From: Glandiceps talaboti
Taxonomy: Eukaryota; Hemichordata; Enteropneusta; Spengelidae
NCBI RefSeq assembly: GCF_964340395.1
Contig: NC_135552.1
Coordinates: 9,122,994 to 9,186,993, forward strand
Direction of reading: 5' to 3'
Length of the DNA: 64,000 nucleotides
In this document: positions 24,901-38,384 of the stretch, in pieces
Layout: each line of letters begins with the position of its first letter
Numbering within the stretch: the first letter of the stretch is position 1
Position numbers and translations under genes: made by a program
Notes under the pieces: generated by a model
The model's database searches: none
The model's input: only the letters and a program-made list of their open reading frames with translations
What the model was told of the DNA's origin: nothing

Positions 24901-26790
24901 AATCGTCATTATTTCATAACATAACATATGAGAAAGTTCAACTTGTCACTTGTACATAAAATTCTCTGAAGATAATTTGAACACTTTACGTAATGTAACC
25001 TCCTATATTTAGCAATGGCAGATGACAACATTCGTGATAGCTGTCTTTCTGAGAGACAACAAATAAAAGAAACCCTGAGGTTTATCTATTTTTGTCCAGG
25101 TCAATATTCAAAATGGAGAAACTATTTATATACATATTCAAAACTGTCACACAACAATTTTCAAATTATGGTTTAGTGTAATAAAAATTCAAGAATGATT
25201 ATCCTAATATTTGAAGTGAAATTCCACATGAAGTATAAAAATTACAATTTAATCATTGACAATTTCATATGTTGCTATGTTGGCTGAATATGCTTCTATA
25301 AGCATCATCTTGACAGAGTGACGTTGAACTACGATGAGAGCCAGAGATATATCAAATTCCCAATCACACATGTTAAATACTGTTTCATCGATCCCTCGGA
25401 ATCGAATTAATTGTAAATGTAAATCGGATGGTAAATTTTGACCACCCTATCCCATCCCAGTGGTCTCTTTGAATAGAATGATGAAGTAGTTTGCTCACGA
25501 ATTTATAACGGATCGTGTGTTAATTGATTGATTCAGAACAACATTGACAAATATGAATATTAAGCAAATTTAATTTGTATATTTAGATATGTGTATATTT
25601 TGTCAGAACATTCTAATTGTTTGAGGGACTTGCAAATAAATCTCATATTATTTCAACAAACGTGTTTTGTTGCTTGTATTTTGTGATCATTGTAATTCAT
25701 TTGAAACAAATCTCGCAAACAGCAGAATCCCTAAAGTGAAAAAGAAGTCACCTTGAACGAAATATTCGCACATCATATATGAACACATACATGTACGATT
25801 GCCACAAAGAGTGTTTCTCATGTTTTTTCCTGCTAAACATTTCTAACACGCCTTTTCTACCTTGTGTATACAGCTAGCCTGTCTCTAATTAAATACCATT
25901 GCTAAAGAAAAATGTAATTCGATACTTGGTAGATAGGAAATATCTTTCATTAAGAAGGGGCGGGTTGGCTTACATTAATACTGAGGTTCGCTTAACATTT
26001 TTACGTACACAGTCTTGGAGAGGTCAATGGTTTGAATTATGTGAACTTCTAATCATGACACACTGTCTCCATTAACAGTCATGCTATCGTAATCTCCAAC
26101 TATGTAAATTATGCATAAACATTGAAATATGTACATGTCAATTGCAATTCAAAGAAGTTCTGAACAATGTCACTAGGATGTTGCCATATCAACATGTGGT
26201 AACAGAACTGATAATAATTTGCTTCTCTCTGGTCATATGATATCAGGCCTATGCCTTTTTTTGATATAGTAGTAAAATGTCTATTGGTATAGGGAAACGT
26301 TAACTTCGAAATATTGATCTAAATATGAGAGTTTACATAGCATCTAGGTGTAAAAATATATTTGATTACATGATTTGCTTCATCTGAAGTTACATTTTTA
26401 AATATGCATAGCTTTTCCTGGTAGCACATAGTTTGTTCTAAGAAAAAGTAGACGTTTTCATGTTACACACAGGTGTAAATACATTTTAGTCTAGAACGTG
26501 TTACAGTGTCAAGTTTTGGATTCTCTGGGGTCGACTGGAAATACTTCATTTTAAACAACAGAGACTTCATATAGTTCATTTTCAAGCTAATAGTGTATAT
26601 GTTTATCGCCATGTGCGTCTGGGCAGACAAATCCCCTTGTACATAGGTGGCCATAGACTGTCGACAGTAATTCGCGCCTTTTTTCCCCTACGTTTTATCT
26701 AAACTTAAGTCGTTGCGGCGCTCCGATCCGGCGCAATACTACTATAATCGCATACTGATATCGAGAGCCGAAGGCCCGAGCAGTCTAAGG
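24285..26790. other. Intergenic downstream of gene 1
   Basis: AT-rich with a (TA)n tract at about 24829-24898. No coding blocks, RNA genes or mobile element termini recognised. Confidence 0.5.
24829..24898. repeat. (TA)n microsatellite
   Basis: About 70 bp of TA repeat downstream of gene 1. Confidence 0.96.
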
Positions 26791-26796
26791 TGGCCA

Positions 26797-26900
26797 TGGG
26801 GACAGCAGAGTCAGGAGGGGTAAGAATCGAAGAGGCATTAGACTTCATGCATTGACATCCTAATGGATTCTGGACTGAAGAATTTTACAAAGTACAGATT
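26797..26900 (+). pseudogene. Exon-1-like relic of a third GABA-B-like receptor
   Basis: The stretch reads MGTAESGG-VRIEEALDFMH, then a TGA stop (26853-26855), then HPNGFWTEEFYKVQ. This parallels [20 protein letters not shown] of gene 2 exon 1. By eye, a 43-base segment at about 26821-26863 agrees with gene 2 exon 1 at about 31 positions. No signal peptide is preserved. The stop and the lack of a clear donor make it a relic. Its position upstream of the exon-16 relic, in the same orientation, fits one decayed gene. Chance similarity remains possible. Confidence 0.45.
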
Positions 26901-29900
26901 GGCGAGTAGCAGTTCAAGCAGCAAAAACACATTCGATAGGAAGGTAAAATCTATGTTCGGGATTTTGGGTATGGTTACAGAACTGACTGTATGAAGTACA
27001 TTTTTGTATTTACCAATACAAACATATCCTTAGCAAATTTGCTCTGCATAACCCTACAGATAATAGACTGAGAAAATTGAGCTTTAAAGAAGATATCAGA
27101 TGACCAGTACACCTTGGACAACGTTAATGTTGTTTTCGAGATACTCATGTTTTTCTAATGTAACCAGATGAACGCATCACTCTAAGACTCTGTACATTGA
27201 CCATCATATAAACGCATGTGATGTAATACAACCCAATCCTTCTGCCTTCGTAAACTTCCGAATCTACAGTTAGCCAGTGTATTATATGTAACATTTTATG
27301 AAATACGTTTCATCTTTATTTCAGGTGTTTACCTTTACAGGTTCTGTTTCCTCATAACCATTGAAAAATGTAAACTATTTAAATGTTGAGACAACACGAG
27401 ATATATAAAGTCTAAATGTCGCAGCACTGACATATTTATGAATTGCAGAAGTTATAAAGCACATTCAAGTAGTTCAGCTTGAGCTTCAATTTCGGTAGAA
27501 ATTGCCCCGGTTTCTGTTGATCTTGGAATGGTTGTACACTCTGATGTTGATAGCCTCCTCCCCAATCTTTCTAGGAAGTATTGCTATCTTGTTTGTTCAA
27601 TTATAAATTTTTTTATAAATAAGTAGAACATTTTCTTTAAAAATAAATAAGGCAGGTCTTCATGATAAATACAGAAACCTGTATTATGATTATTAGGAAG
27701 ATTGGAAGTAGAACTAACAGAATAAGTACGTTCGCATGTTTCATATCTTTAATATAAATTCAGACCCGTTTCCTTTATGTTACCATTGAACGACAGATGT
27801 TACCCATGGATATATTAAAGCTTGTGTACACCAAGTATATGATCACACATATATGCCACACTGTAATAGTTTTATCCACATTTCTCTTTGATGTGCTTGG
27901 GTGTTCCTCATTTATAACTTCCGAGATAAGCAATATTCCTTAACATTTGAGGAATAAAAATTAAAAATTGAAGAATATGTACTAAAGGTGCGATTATGAA
28001 TCAAACATAAAGTTTTAAAATTTTGATTACAAATGTACCAATCAATTTAAATGAAAAACGTGCTTTGAATAAAATACTTCTCAACATCACGTAATCACCA
28101 TCTTGGATAGACAGTCTATAACGAGATTTCAACATCTCTACAACTGTTGTTATAGATATTCAAAGAAATCAATATATTTGGTGAAGTCATAACATTTCCT
28201 TGCAAATATTCTGCAGTCCTTTAAAGAAATTCTGTTGAAACATTTACAAGATTTATATATCCTTCTACAGAAATAATGAACATTTGAGCTGATGGAAATA
28301 GGTTTCCAGAAAATCATGAGTGACAAAATTGGAAAATGAAAAGAAATGTTTTCACAAAAAACCCCCGCAGACTTGAGAGCTTTGTCTGAATTGAAGAAGA
28401 TTATGTATGCATGAGAGTACAAATCAGAGAGAGTTTTGGGTAAAATATTGTACATTTGTTCATTCACAACCATTATCGATATCGTGTTACCGACAATAGA
28501 ATAGAATAGAATAGAAGTACAAGCTGGATTTACATCATGTCTATTAATTTTGTATTCATTAATTTCGCTCACAACATCAATCTTACATTAAATTGAAAGT
28601 TTGAAAGGACGGATGCCCGAAAATGTTCATTAGCTTGATAGATCAAATGACTTACACAAGTTATAACACACAAGCGGTTCCAACTATCTGTCATTCTGAT
28701 GAGAATCGTCGACCAAGCCTGATCATCAAGCTCAATATTAAAAACAAACTCTGAACTGCTTGTGCGTTATAACATGTGGAAGTCGTCATATGTCTGCCGC
28801 TTAAATATCATTCAGTACAGAAACGCTTCTTATGCATATAGATTATATAACCCTTGTCAATTAAGATTAACATATTTGTTTGAAAAAACAAGTTCAATGT
28901 GACAGAGTTAAATAAGTATAGTTTGTCCAGAATTATGTAAATGATCAAATAAACCTGTGTAGCTCCAATGATAACATTGTAGTAATACAAGAACCTGGGA
29001 TTGAATCCCTTGCCTTTTAAGACCGAAATTTCACGGAGCATGCAATGTATATATCCAGAAATTCAACCTTAAATTGTGAAGTATAACATATACGTTGAAA
29101 AAATCATACGCTGAATCAGAATAAGGATTACGTATTGCGTTTCACTTCCAATGTATATCAACGCTGTTCACTGTTCACAACATAACCTTAACATTTCACC
29201 TTTCAGTAATGCTTACCAGATGGAAATAACATATTAAAGAATGGTGTTTGTGATGACGATGGTGATGCTACTGCTGAGAACGATGAGGAACGCCGGCGAT
29301 GATGATGAAGATGATGATGATGATGATGATGACGACGACGATGGTGATGATGATGCTGGTGGTGATGCTGATGGTATTGGGGGGGGGGAGGGGGATGGGT
29401 GAGGGAAGGAGGGCAACGACAACGGTGAAGACGATGGTTTTGAGGGATGGTGGTTTTCTAATGACTTGTCCTTCAATTTAAAGATGAATTTGTAAAATTC
29501 AACATGAGGAAAAAATGATTTCGTACATGCTAATGATCAATACACTTTGGAAATAATTAGTGACAGGATACGGTACGAAATTGTTAAACTACCCTGTCGA
29601 AATCAACACTGCTTAACAACATCATCGACATAGCGCACTGATTACTTATTAGGGAGGCCCGCGACTGGTTTGCAAAACAGGACAAAATTCTATTTTTGCC
29701 TTTACAAAATGAAAAAGATTGAAAAGTTAATTATATTGTCTCTGTATTATTACAATCGCTAAACTACAGCTAAATAGCTGCAAAACTTCAGAGCTCTCGA
29801 ACACTAGAAGTATATTAAAAACTGGGTTGCAAAAATCTAAAACAGCGCGGAACAACAAGACAAGTTAGCTACATTAGCATCAAATAGATATTTAAACAAT

Positions 29901-30784
29901 GCCTCACTTGGAAGATAATTGTCTTGTGAAGAATTTATGAGAAAAAATTACCGCAAAAATGGTCTGAAAATAGAAGTTATGATTACAAAAATGTGAATTT
30001 CATTAACTACATTGAAAATAACCTTACGGCACTTTTACTATTAAGACATCATGCATTAGACCTCGCAATATTTCGATGTTGATAATTGTGGTTGGTAGGC
30101 AAGTCAACACATTTTTGACAAATAGTGTTATCGTGCTCATAAATCTTCATGAATACTTAGATATTTAAATAATAATGCAATGTGTTATCAGTTTAGCTTG
30201 TTTTGTGTAGAGAGAAACTCACTGTCGGACTGGTAGATGAGAATCTCGTTAATATTTATTAACATTTATAGTGTAGAGTAGTATAAGACTCCTTTTTGGG
30301 TGATATGCATATCTGTCAATACGGTATGTGGGAATACATTATTAAAAACGGCTACGTTATTCTTATCAGTTATAAATGTAACGTTATTATTATTTATGGT
30401 ATCTTGGATTGATCGATGGGATTATGTAATGTCTGACGATGCTATTTATACTAGGCGGTAAACTGCGGTATCATCTATCTGTGTGACATAGAGATATATG
30501 AGAATTAGAATGGATTCGTATCAAACCTTGAAGTTGGTTATTTATATTAGTTAGTTATGTGATTTAGTTATCTAAATGATAAGAGTATAAAAATGAAGTA
30601 TTTCTTTGAGTTGTCAATGTGATAAGGAGATATGTCTGTAGATGCCTAAACGTAATGCCTACTAATGGTATGATTTTAAATCTGGGTGAAGTGTTGCATG
30701 AAGTTATCAAAAACTTTGTGAAGTTTGTGAAGATTCTTATACAATAAAGTGTATTGGAAACAACTGGGCGACTTCTTTACTACA
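26901..30784. other. Intergenic; possible eroded body of the third receptor
   Basis: I looked for the strongest receptor exon signatures (KYVW-GW, FxYD-AIALALN, [15 protein letters not shown]) and found none. Low-complexity features: AATAG repeats at about 28494-28516 and a GAT-rich tract at about 29291-29360 followed by a poly-G run. The minus-strand frame at 28150-28572 shows no domain. Confidence 0.45.
29291..29460. repeat. (GAT)n-rich trinucleotide and G-rich low-complexity tract
   Basis: Imperfect GATGAT/GACGAC repeats leading into GGTGATGCTGAT and a poly-G/GA run near 29380-29412. Long frames on both strands here are compositional. Confidence 0.85.
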
Positions 30785-30985
30785 CAATACATGACACCAC
30801 ACCTGACTAAATCTTGCATATCACTTATGTTCCCAATTTTTGTCCCAACATATTGTAGCACTGAGAAAATGAAGAAAGTGTGACAACAAGTACCATGAAA
30901 CTAGATACCATGGCCAATAAACAATGTTCTGTTCTCCCCTTGAATGAGGAATTGGATATGGCATTGAAGACATTTTCAGCAAAAA
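30785..30985 (+). pseudogene. Exon-16 relic of a GABA-B-like receptor with intron flanks
   Basis: This block aligns with gene 2 from about 61094 to 61320. It covers the intron end (TATGTTCCCA-TTTT-CCCAA), the exon core (TAGCACTGAGAAAA, ACCATGAAACTAGATACCA, AATTGGATATGG) and the following intron start (AAGACATTT). The exon frame is destroyed: a TGA follows AAAATGAAGAAAGTG, and indels break the phase. Since intron sequence is included, it derives from genomic duplication, not retrotransposition. It lies between the two intact genes in the same orientation. Confidence 0.8.
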
Positions 30986-31744
30986 CAAATAAACCTTAAC
31001 ACATGTTATAAAGCACAAACAGTTCAAAGTTTTATCTGATCCTATTTTGTCTTATTCGATTGTCCTCATCAGAATTAAAAATTCCAATATTACAACCGAC
31101 TACTAACCAGTCTAAATCATTTGTTTGTTCAACTAAGCATAAATAGTTTGAATTGTATTTAATATTTTGAAGCATGACATATTTTGTAATGATAATTTCA
31201 GGTTATATCAAGGGAAGTCACTGTCTGATTCCCTTCCCTCTTTAAATCATTCGTGTATTTTCAAATTGGCAAATACTATATAATTACAAATAGTGTTAGG
31301 GTACAGTAGTTTCTGGTGCATAAATTGTTGTTGATAGCATGAAGAATCATACAACATGTAACGTTAATACATCTTAATGACAAAAAGAAACATAAAACAT
31401 GTAATTTAGATTAGATGTTTGATTAAAATACTTTAATAACCAAAACGACTATAGGGTCGAGCAGGACTGTGCCTTTGTCTTTGTTGCTACAACATCAAAA
31501 CGATTATTAAGCCAAATTTGCACACAGATATAGAACGAAACAGTACGGTATATACAATCATGTTAAAATTCACTAAACATAAACAAGTTTTGTAAAGATC
31601 CAAAATTTTAAAATACTTGGGTACAGTTCTGTTGGATAAAAAACTATTCTTAAAATGTTATTCTTGATCTGAATGATCTAAAACGTTTCCCCGAAGGAAG
31701 CAATAGCTGTACACGCTGTAATAAACTACCTTTTCCCCTTTCAT

Positions 31745-31791
<47 letters not shown>

Positions 31792-33180
31792 TTCATTCGT
31801 TTATTTATTTATTTTTGACCGCATACTCAAATAAAGATATATTGGATGTTGTGTAAGGAGGTAGGTTGGTGTCGACTTCATATAATCACCGTCTTTCGAA
31901 GTGTTTGCCATAATGATCGAATGGTTACAGTGATTGGTGTGGTATCTATAGGTTTCAGCCACCATAAGGACAATATTATTCTCAGCTGTGATTATTACCT
32001 AACTATACACAGATCTGAAATAAATACTACCTATTCCTAATTGTAATAAAAATTGAGGGTTGTTATGGTGATGCGAAAAAAAAGAATTGGAATATGAAAA
32101 CTAATTAACAAAGACTTATATTTAGAAGGCCGTCATCCCCCCCCCCCCTTTAGCTGAACATATAACTTCAATGGGGATGGATCGGGAGCTGCAGCTCGAT
32201 GAATATATGTGATTGTTGGTGTTTTTTTCAGACTAATTAATGTACATCATATGGGTTAATAAATATCAGGTTGTCACTTGTTTCGTAACACGTTGAGAAG
32301 GGTTTGTTCGCTTAAATGTAATGATCAGGGTTCCACCCTGAGTGAGGCTTAGTCTGTGAAACTTCTATTTTGATCAAAATGCATTTTCGGTGTAAAATTT
32401 CAATTTTATCTTTTCTTAATTTGGTGAATATATCAAGTAGTTCGCGCGCTTTCCTTCATTCTAAAATACCTTTCTCTGCTTCTGTCCTACACAAGATATA
32501 AAATTGTATTTGGAGTCAGGAATCCTATCTCTTTGACACATCTACTCTCCATGCTAATGTAGTCACAGGGATCAGGAGGAATAAAAAACTTTTTCATGAT
32601 TTTCAGGATTTCTAATATTATGTTCCTATGTGTCTCTATATTTCAAATAATGTTTTTTAATATTACCATCATAGCTATCGCTATTTGCCAAATTACCACA
32701 TCAACCTAACCAGTTTAAACATCTGCCGATCGGACAAATGGTAATAGACGAATTAAATAGACGAATTTGACCGTTAACACATCGGTAGATGTTTACACTG
32801 ATTGTGGGCATAACTTTAATGATGATGGCAATAGCTTGTGAGTTTGTTCTAGGATTATCTGCGCGCTAATTAATGCAAAGTTGATAAACTCTGATAGGAC
32901 AGTGATAACGGTAGAAAATAAAAAACGACACCATTAAGAAACGATACTTATAAGATATGATATTAGAAATCAGAAAAAAATCATGTTGAATATAGTGTAG
33001 TGAACGTGTATTGATCATTTATTGATGGAAACTGAAGAAAGGAGGGTACTAGATAAATAATGATACTGGACTCTTATCAGTCCCTAGGCACTCTAAAGTA
33101 TGAGTCATTACATTAGGCGTTTCTACCAACTACAAACTTTCGTTCAGTGATTAAAGTCATTACATTATTCATAAAACTTC
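30986..33180. other. Intergenic; no gene seen
   Basis: AT-rich with a (TTTA)n tract at about 31741-31816 and a poly-C run near 32140. No exons recognised. Confidence 0.5.
31741..31816. repeat. (TTTA)n microsatellite
   Basis: About 19 tetranucleotide units with two interruptions (TTCATTCG). Confidence 0.95.
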
Positions 33181-33710
33181 TATTCCTACTGCATTTTTAA
33201 CATTTCAATCAAGGATTAATGGTCAGAATTATTATATAAATACAGTTTGTGAACACGTCGTGCAGTGGGTCTATCTACAGCAGCATCAGTGCTTCATAGA
33301 GATTTCCAAGTACTTCGGAACCTACCACTTAATCTATACTAGTCTACCTAAGATAACTCTAACATCATAATTTACGCACAGGAAAGAGAAGTGTGTACAC
33401 ACTAAATTTGTATCAACAATATATAACCTACTGGGTTTTCTACTTTAAATGTCTGCAGCGGTAATTCGTCAGGTAAGTTAAAGTCAAATATATGAGACGT
33501 TCAATGAATGATGTACTTAGTATGTTCAGACTTCTTTATTTATAAACTTGAACAAAATCGACATTTACAATTTGTGTATTGAGAAAACCTAAATAACATT
33601 ATCATAGACATACATCTATACGATTTTAATTAAAGTACTGGTTGATAAATGGAATAATTTAGAACGTATGAGTTTCAAGAAGCGTCATCACTATAGGCAT
33701 ACTATTACTG
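33180..33710 (+). repeat. Duplicated block upstream of receptor gene 2, copy 1
   Basis: Matches 34958-35300 in the same orientation. Shared landmarks include TCAAGGATTA-TGATCAGAATTATTAT, AAATACAGTTTGTG, CAGTGCTTCAT-GAGATTTC, and the later GTTTCAAG-A-CGTCATCACTA-AGGCATAC segment. Indels separate the shared parts. No coding frame was seen, so this looks like duplicated promoter or flank sequence. Confidence 0.75.
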
Positions 33711-34957
33711 GCTGTTTCACAGTTAATTCTTCACTTATGTCGCGTTAGGGAACACAACTAGTGCCATGCTTATCAAATATGAAAAGATTATATGCATATA
33801 TTAATATTTATATATTTTTGTTTTTGACACAACTTGTTACGGACACTACATGTTACGGATACTACAAATCATCGCATCTTATCAGAGTCTAGGGAACACA
33901 TACTAGATTACATTTTCTAGTAGGTGTAGGCACCTAAAATTTCACTTTCTTAAGTTCTCTACCAAAGTGACTTTTAATACTATACTATAGTTGCCATAGT
34001 AGTGATATTGCACCATCATTTACAGACACTGACATTTAAGTATTTTCGCCTACACTTTTTCAGCCTCAAAACTTGTTTTACAACTTACTGTATATAATCA
34101 TCATTATAATAAACGTTACCCGTAATTCCTTCCCAAATTTTATTTGATACAATAACATCTTACGGCAGCAAACACAAAACTAATAACGACAGCCCTACCA
34201 ATGGTAACCTCGAGCTCTGATCATAGTAAAGAAATAACACATGCGTATATCCCTTTAGGTGTTAATTATAGAAGTGGACACATAAAAGCGTTCTGTGCAC
34301 ATTATGGAGCTATATATTGTTGCAAAAAATGGTTGAATCTAGATTATTAAAACCCATGCATTTTGAGTGCACCAACACATCATTCAAAAAGAGCAATTTT
34401 TTGGACCTATCATGGGTTGTACATGTGGTATACAGATGATATCGAATTTCAACCTTCCCAGTCTTGTAGAAATATAACTATCATAACAAAGAGGGAGCTC
34501 AATTTAGTTCATACTTTTCTGAAATGTAGTCATAAGGAAAACGATGGAAGTGAAGCAATGGCCGTACATATCATTTTAATCATAGTATTAGCATAGTATT
34601 GATCTATTTAATACGTATACGTGTTAGGTTTAAGAAACGAATGTACTACAGCCTTGCAATTATACAAATTGTAATTACATTGCTGGCCGATAAATTGAAT
34701 TATTTTACCAAGTATTGGTTTGGGGTATAGTAATTACTTTCAACTATAACGGTGCACTGTCTTCATTATAGATAGACACATGGGGATCGATACAGACGTA
34801 TCACTGACATGCATGCTTTTCATATTCGGGTCATAGAATCCTATAAAACATTTGAATACACCTTGTTATGGCCACTTGCGATGCGACGACGGATGCAAAA
34901 GCTGTCCATTTTCAAGATATTTTTCATAATGTGCTATAAAGAACAAAATCAATTTGA
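33711..34957. other. Intergenic between duplicated blocks; nothing recognised
   Basis: AT-rich; the short frame at 34363-34596 has no domain or splice context. Confidence 0.45.
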
Positions 34958-35300
34958 ACATTTTGGAGATTTCAGTCAAGGATTAGTGATCAGAATTATT
35001 ATGTAAATACAGTTTGTGGTCAAGTTGTACAGTGGGCACATCTAAAGCAGACAATACTAGTCCAGTGCTTCATTGAGATTTCTAAGTTCGAATACCTGCC
35101 ACTGAATCGATCTCACCCACAATAACTTCAGCATTTTAATTTACACACAAAGAGACAGGTTCACTTATTGCATTGGTATCGTCAAAGTCTATCATGATTT
35201 ATTTTAGATGGTTTTGACAAGGAATGGCTGATAAATTTGAATAATTTTGTACGTAATGGTTTCAAGCAACGTCGTCACTACAGGCATACAATTATAGAAT
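34958..35300 (+). repeat. Duplicated block upstream of receptor gene 2, copy 2
   Basis: Second copy of the 33180-33710 block, ending about 260 bases before the ATG of gene 2. It may carry the promoter or 5' UTR of the gene; copy 1 would then be a duplicated control region or the 5' flank of a lost paralogue. Confidence 0.75.
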
Positions 35301-35559
35301 CCTACAGAATAGTGGAGCACATCTAACATTAATCTTTTCGACAACGTGTGCAAAATCTTGAATACTTAGCAAATTATATTTTTTCCTACTCTAAGGAACA
35401 ATGTTAAGTTGATATGTTTTGTAATCTAAACGAGTCCTTCCTAATTACTGAAACAGTTATTGGCGAACTCGGAACAGGCTGAAATTTAAGTACCGTTGAT
35501 ATCATCCGAAGTTGGAAAATTCGTACCATGTTAAATCTTCAGTAACAACAGAAGTAAAT

Positions 35560-38295
35560 ATGTGCAGTATAAATCTGATGTTTCTTGTATGTCTGCTGTT
35601 TATGTTTACATTTCAACCCGTATCGAACGAGAAACCAGTTCTGCATATTGGTGCTCTTGTGGGCTCGGAAGGTTCTCATGGTGTTAGTCTACAAGCGGAA
35701 TTAGCAATCGAATCAGCTCTAGACTTCATACACCGACAACCTACTATCCTGCCTGACTACGATTTGGTGATAATGAAAAATTTTACTAAATTTTCGGTAA
35801 GTTGTAAATTTTAAGTGTTGTTTTAGGAGTCAAACACACATAACACTGATGCACTTTATTGTTCTTAAGTTAATGAGATGGCCAGAAAACAACATATTGG
35901 CATATTGTTACTAATTATACGGCGTGAGGATTGCGTTGAGGGTTTACTTCTGATCCCCGCTTGAAGCTTTTGGCATTCATCCGAGTAAATAACATTATCC
36001 GAGTAAATAACATTATTTACTCGAGTGACAATATCAACATAAAAGTATATATTTACGTCTATCCACTCCTCCTCTTGCATTTAGGGGATGTGTTATAAAT
36101 GATGTTATCAGGTCGTATATATAGTATGTCTAAATCAGAATCACAGGTTTGACGTCTGGCAATAACAAATGACATATGGTTCAATATACATATCACACCC
36201 CATTGGTGTAACTGACCAATTCAGTTGGTGAAGTGAAATTTTGCCCACTTAAATCTTATGCAAATTAGAGAACACGTTGCGATCTAAAAGGGGCGAAATT
36301 AAAGTTTTTTTTGGGGGGGCAATAGTTTTGAACAGGGGCTTGGAAATTCAATGTAAGTAAAATGATAGTGGAATTTACAGCACCACTTCTACTGTCCTTC
36401 ACTTGCTTATACCTTCTACCTAGCTTGTAGCCTTACCATATTTTAGTGTACTGTATATTAATTCGTTGTTCTGACTCGACCATGATTCGAACCTGAGACC
36501 TTGTACATAGACGTAAGACTTACCTCTTAGTCATTACTCTATAGAGTAACTGTTGTGGAAAGGTTGTATTCAAAACGTATTTGAAGGTTTCTCGAAAGTT
36601 TAACCAAACGCCAAGCTATCAGTGAGTTTCTCATATCATGGTATATTCGCTTTATATTAATTTATATATTAATGTTATGTTGCCCCTGACAACCTACTTC
36701 GGCTTACAGGCATAACACCTGTGTGGTTTAGAGTGATCCTCGTCGATAACACTTGTCAGTCACCTACTAGACACCCATGTATAGAGGAGCAATCGTTAAT
36801 TACAATGGGAAGGCCGGGGAATGGGATCGCATTATTGTTTCTATCTAACTTTGCATTATTTTGTGATTAGGCATCCCGTCACTGCCGTATGTCGGATCAT
36901 GCTTTAGAGAAAGACCAGATTTCAACTGAATGCCTTCCGTAAGGGCAGTCATAGTACACATAATAATTGCTGGAATGCAAAAATCTTGGCTATAGTACAT
37001 GATATACTCCTGAATTGGCAAAAAGGTGTGCCAAACTATAAGAAATCTGAAAGGACTTTGTGATATCAGTCTAAGTATGTAGTGGAACATGCCTAGGTGT
37101 AATGGTTTATGAAATTATTCAAATTTACAGAGATACACATACATACGTACGTTTACCCATGCATACAGAACAAATGTTAGGATTGCTTATTGGTACCATT
37201 TGGACATAATGAACTTTTGTTTAGACCATTATTAACGCAACTAACAGTTTCATGATTTATGGAAGAAATTTAGCTCTACATCTGTGATTTTGAAGGCCCA
37301 ATAAGTTAGTTTTCGGAAAAAATTTTCAAATGCCCACTAGCCATTCTCAGTACAGGAAAGCTATGCCATCCTCGACTTCACTCGGCCTTCGTGATCCTAC
37401 ATGCCCGGGATATGTATACTCGTTTCCACGGCAAATAATAAACATAATTTGAACCCTCGTAACATCGCTAGTATGCATCGGAAAATTTAAATACTTCATA
37501 GTAACCATACTACAGGTGTATACTTTGATTCTATACAACTCGTTTATGGCAAAATATGTAACAATCAGTTCAAGAATTGCGCAATGCATGCCACAATGAA
37601 TTTGCATGGGTCTCAAATTCGTTTAGTTTCTCGAAATTTAAACATCAAATCTGGACAGAAACTTATTGATACATATATATTTCTACGTACCTTTTAATAC
37701 AAGCAGCCTGAATACCTTGAACGGTCTAGAAGGAAACCAATCAACGCTATAAAGTTGGGGAAAATTTGAGTACAGAGCTCAACACTGTAACAAAATTTAC
37801 TTTTCTCATTAATTGTCGTGATTATGCTAATACGATTAAATGCGCTGCGTTCTGGCAACACACTCGCTCCTCAGTATCGAAAGATTTATATAGAAATGGG
37901 AGATTTTCAATTTTGATCGAAGAAGACATCGTATGTATTTATCTTGGTGAACTCCCCAGCAAGAATTTTCGGTAAGAAGCAGGTGATTTGACCTGGAAGT
38001 TGAAGCTGGCCTGGTTTGACTGACGATCTTCTCATGAATGCTTTCACGGCAAACAGAAACACATGGGAGTGCAGACATGTCTTGAACGAAGACTCGAAGT
38101 ACAATTTTTTTTTCAGTTTTGATTGAGAATGAGATAGTATAAATTGATTGCACGCAGATGCGATCTTATGGCCAACCACAACATGTATTAAGCTTTTATA
38201 GAACGTTGTAGCATAGGTCTCACCGTAGAAAGAGTTTTGAAGGCCGAAGAATTGTTTCTGGTCAGCGCGTATCACTTAAATACCCCCGCCCGATC

Positions 38296-38384
<89 letters not shown>

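Noticed and set aside
28150-28572. 140-codon minus-strand ORF as a possible gene
   Set aside because: No recognised motif, no flanking exons, no repeat copy; kept only as non-supported sequence.
28970-29040. tRNA-like T-loop (GGGATTCAATCCC on the minus strand)
   Set aside because: No paired acceptor or anticodon arm and no A box at suitable distance.
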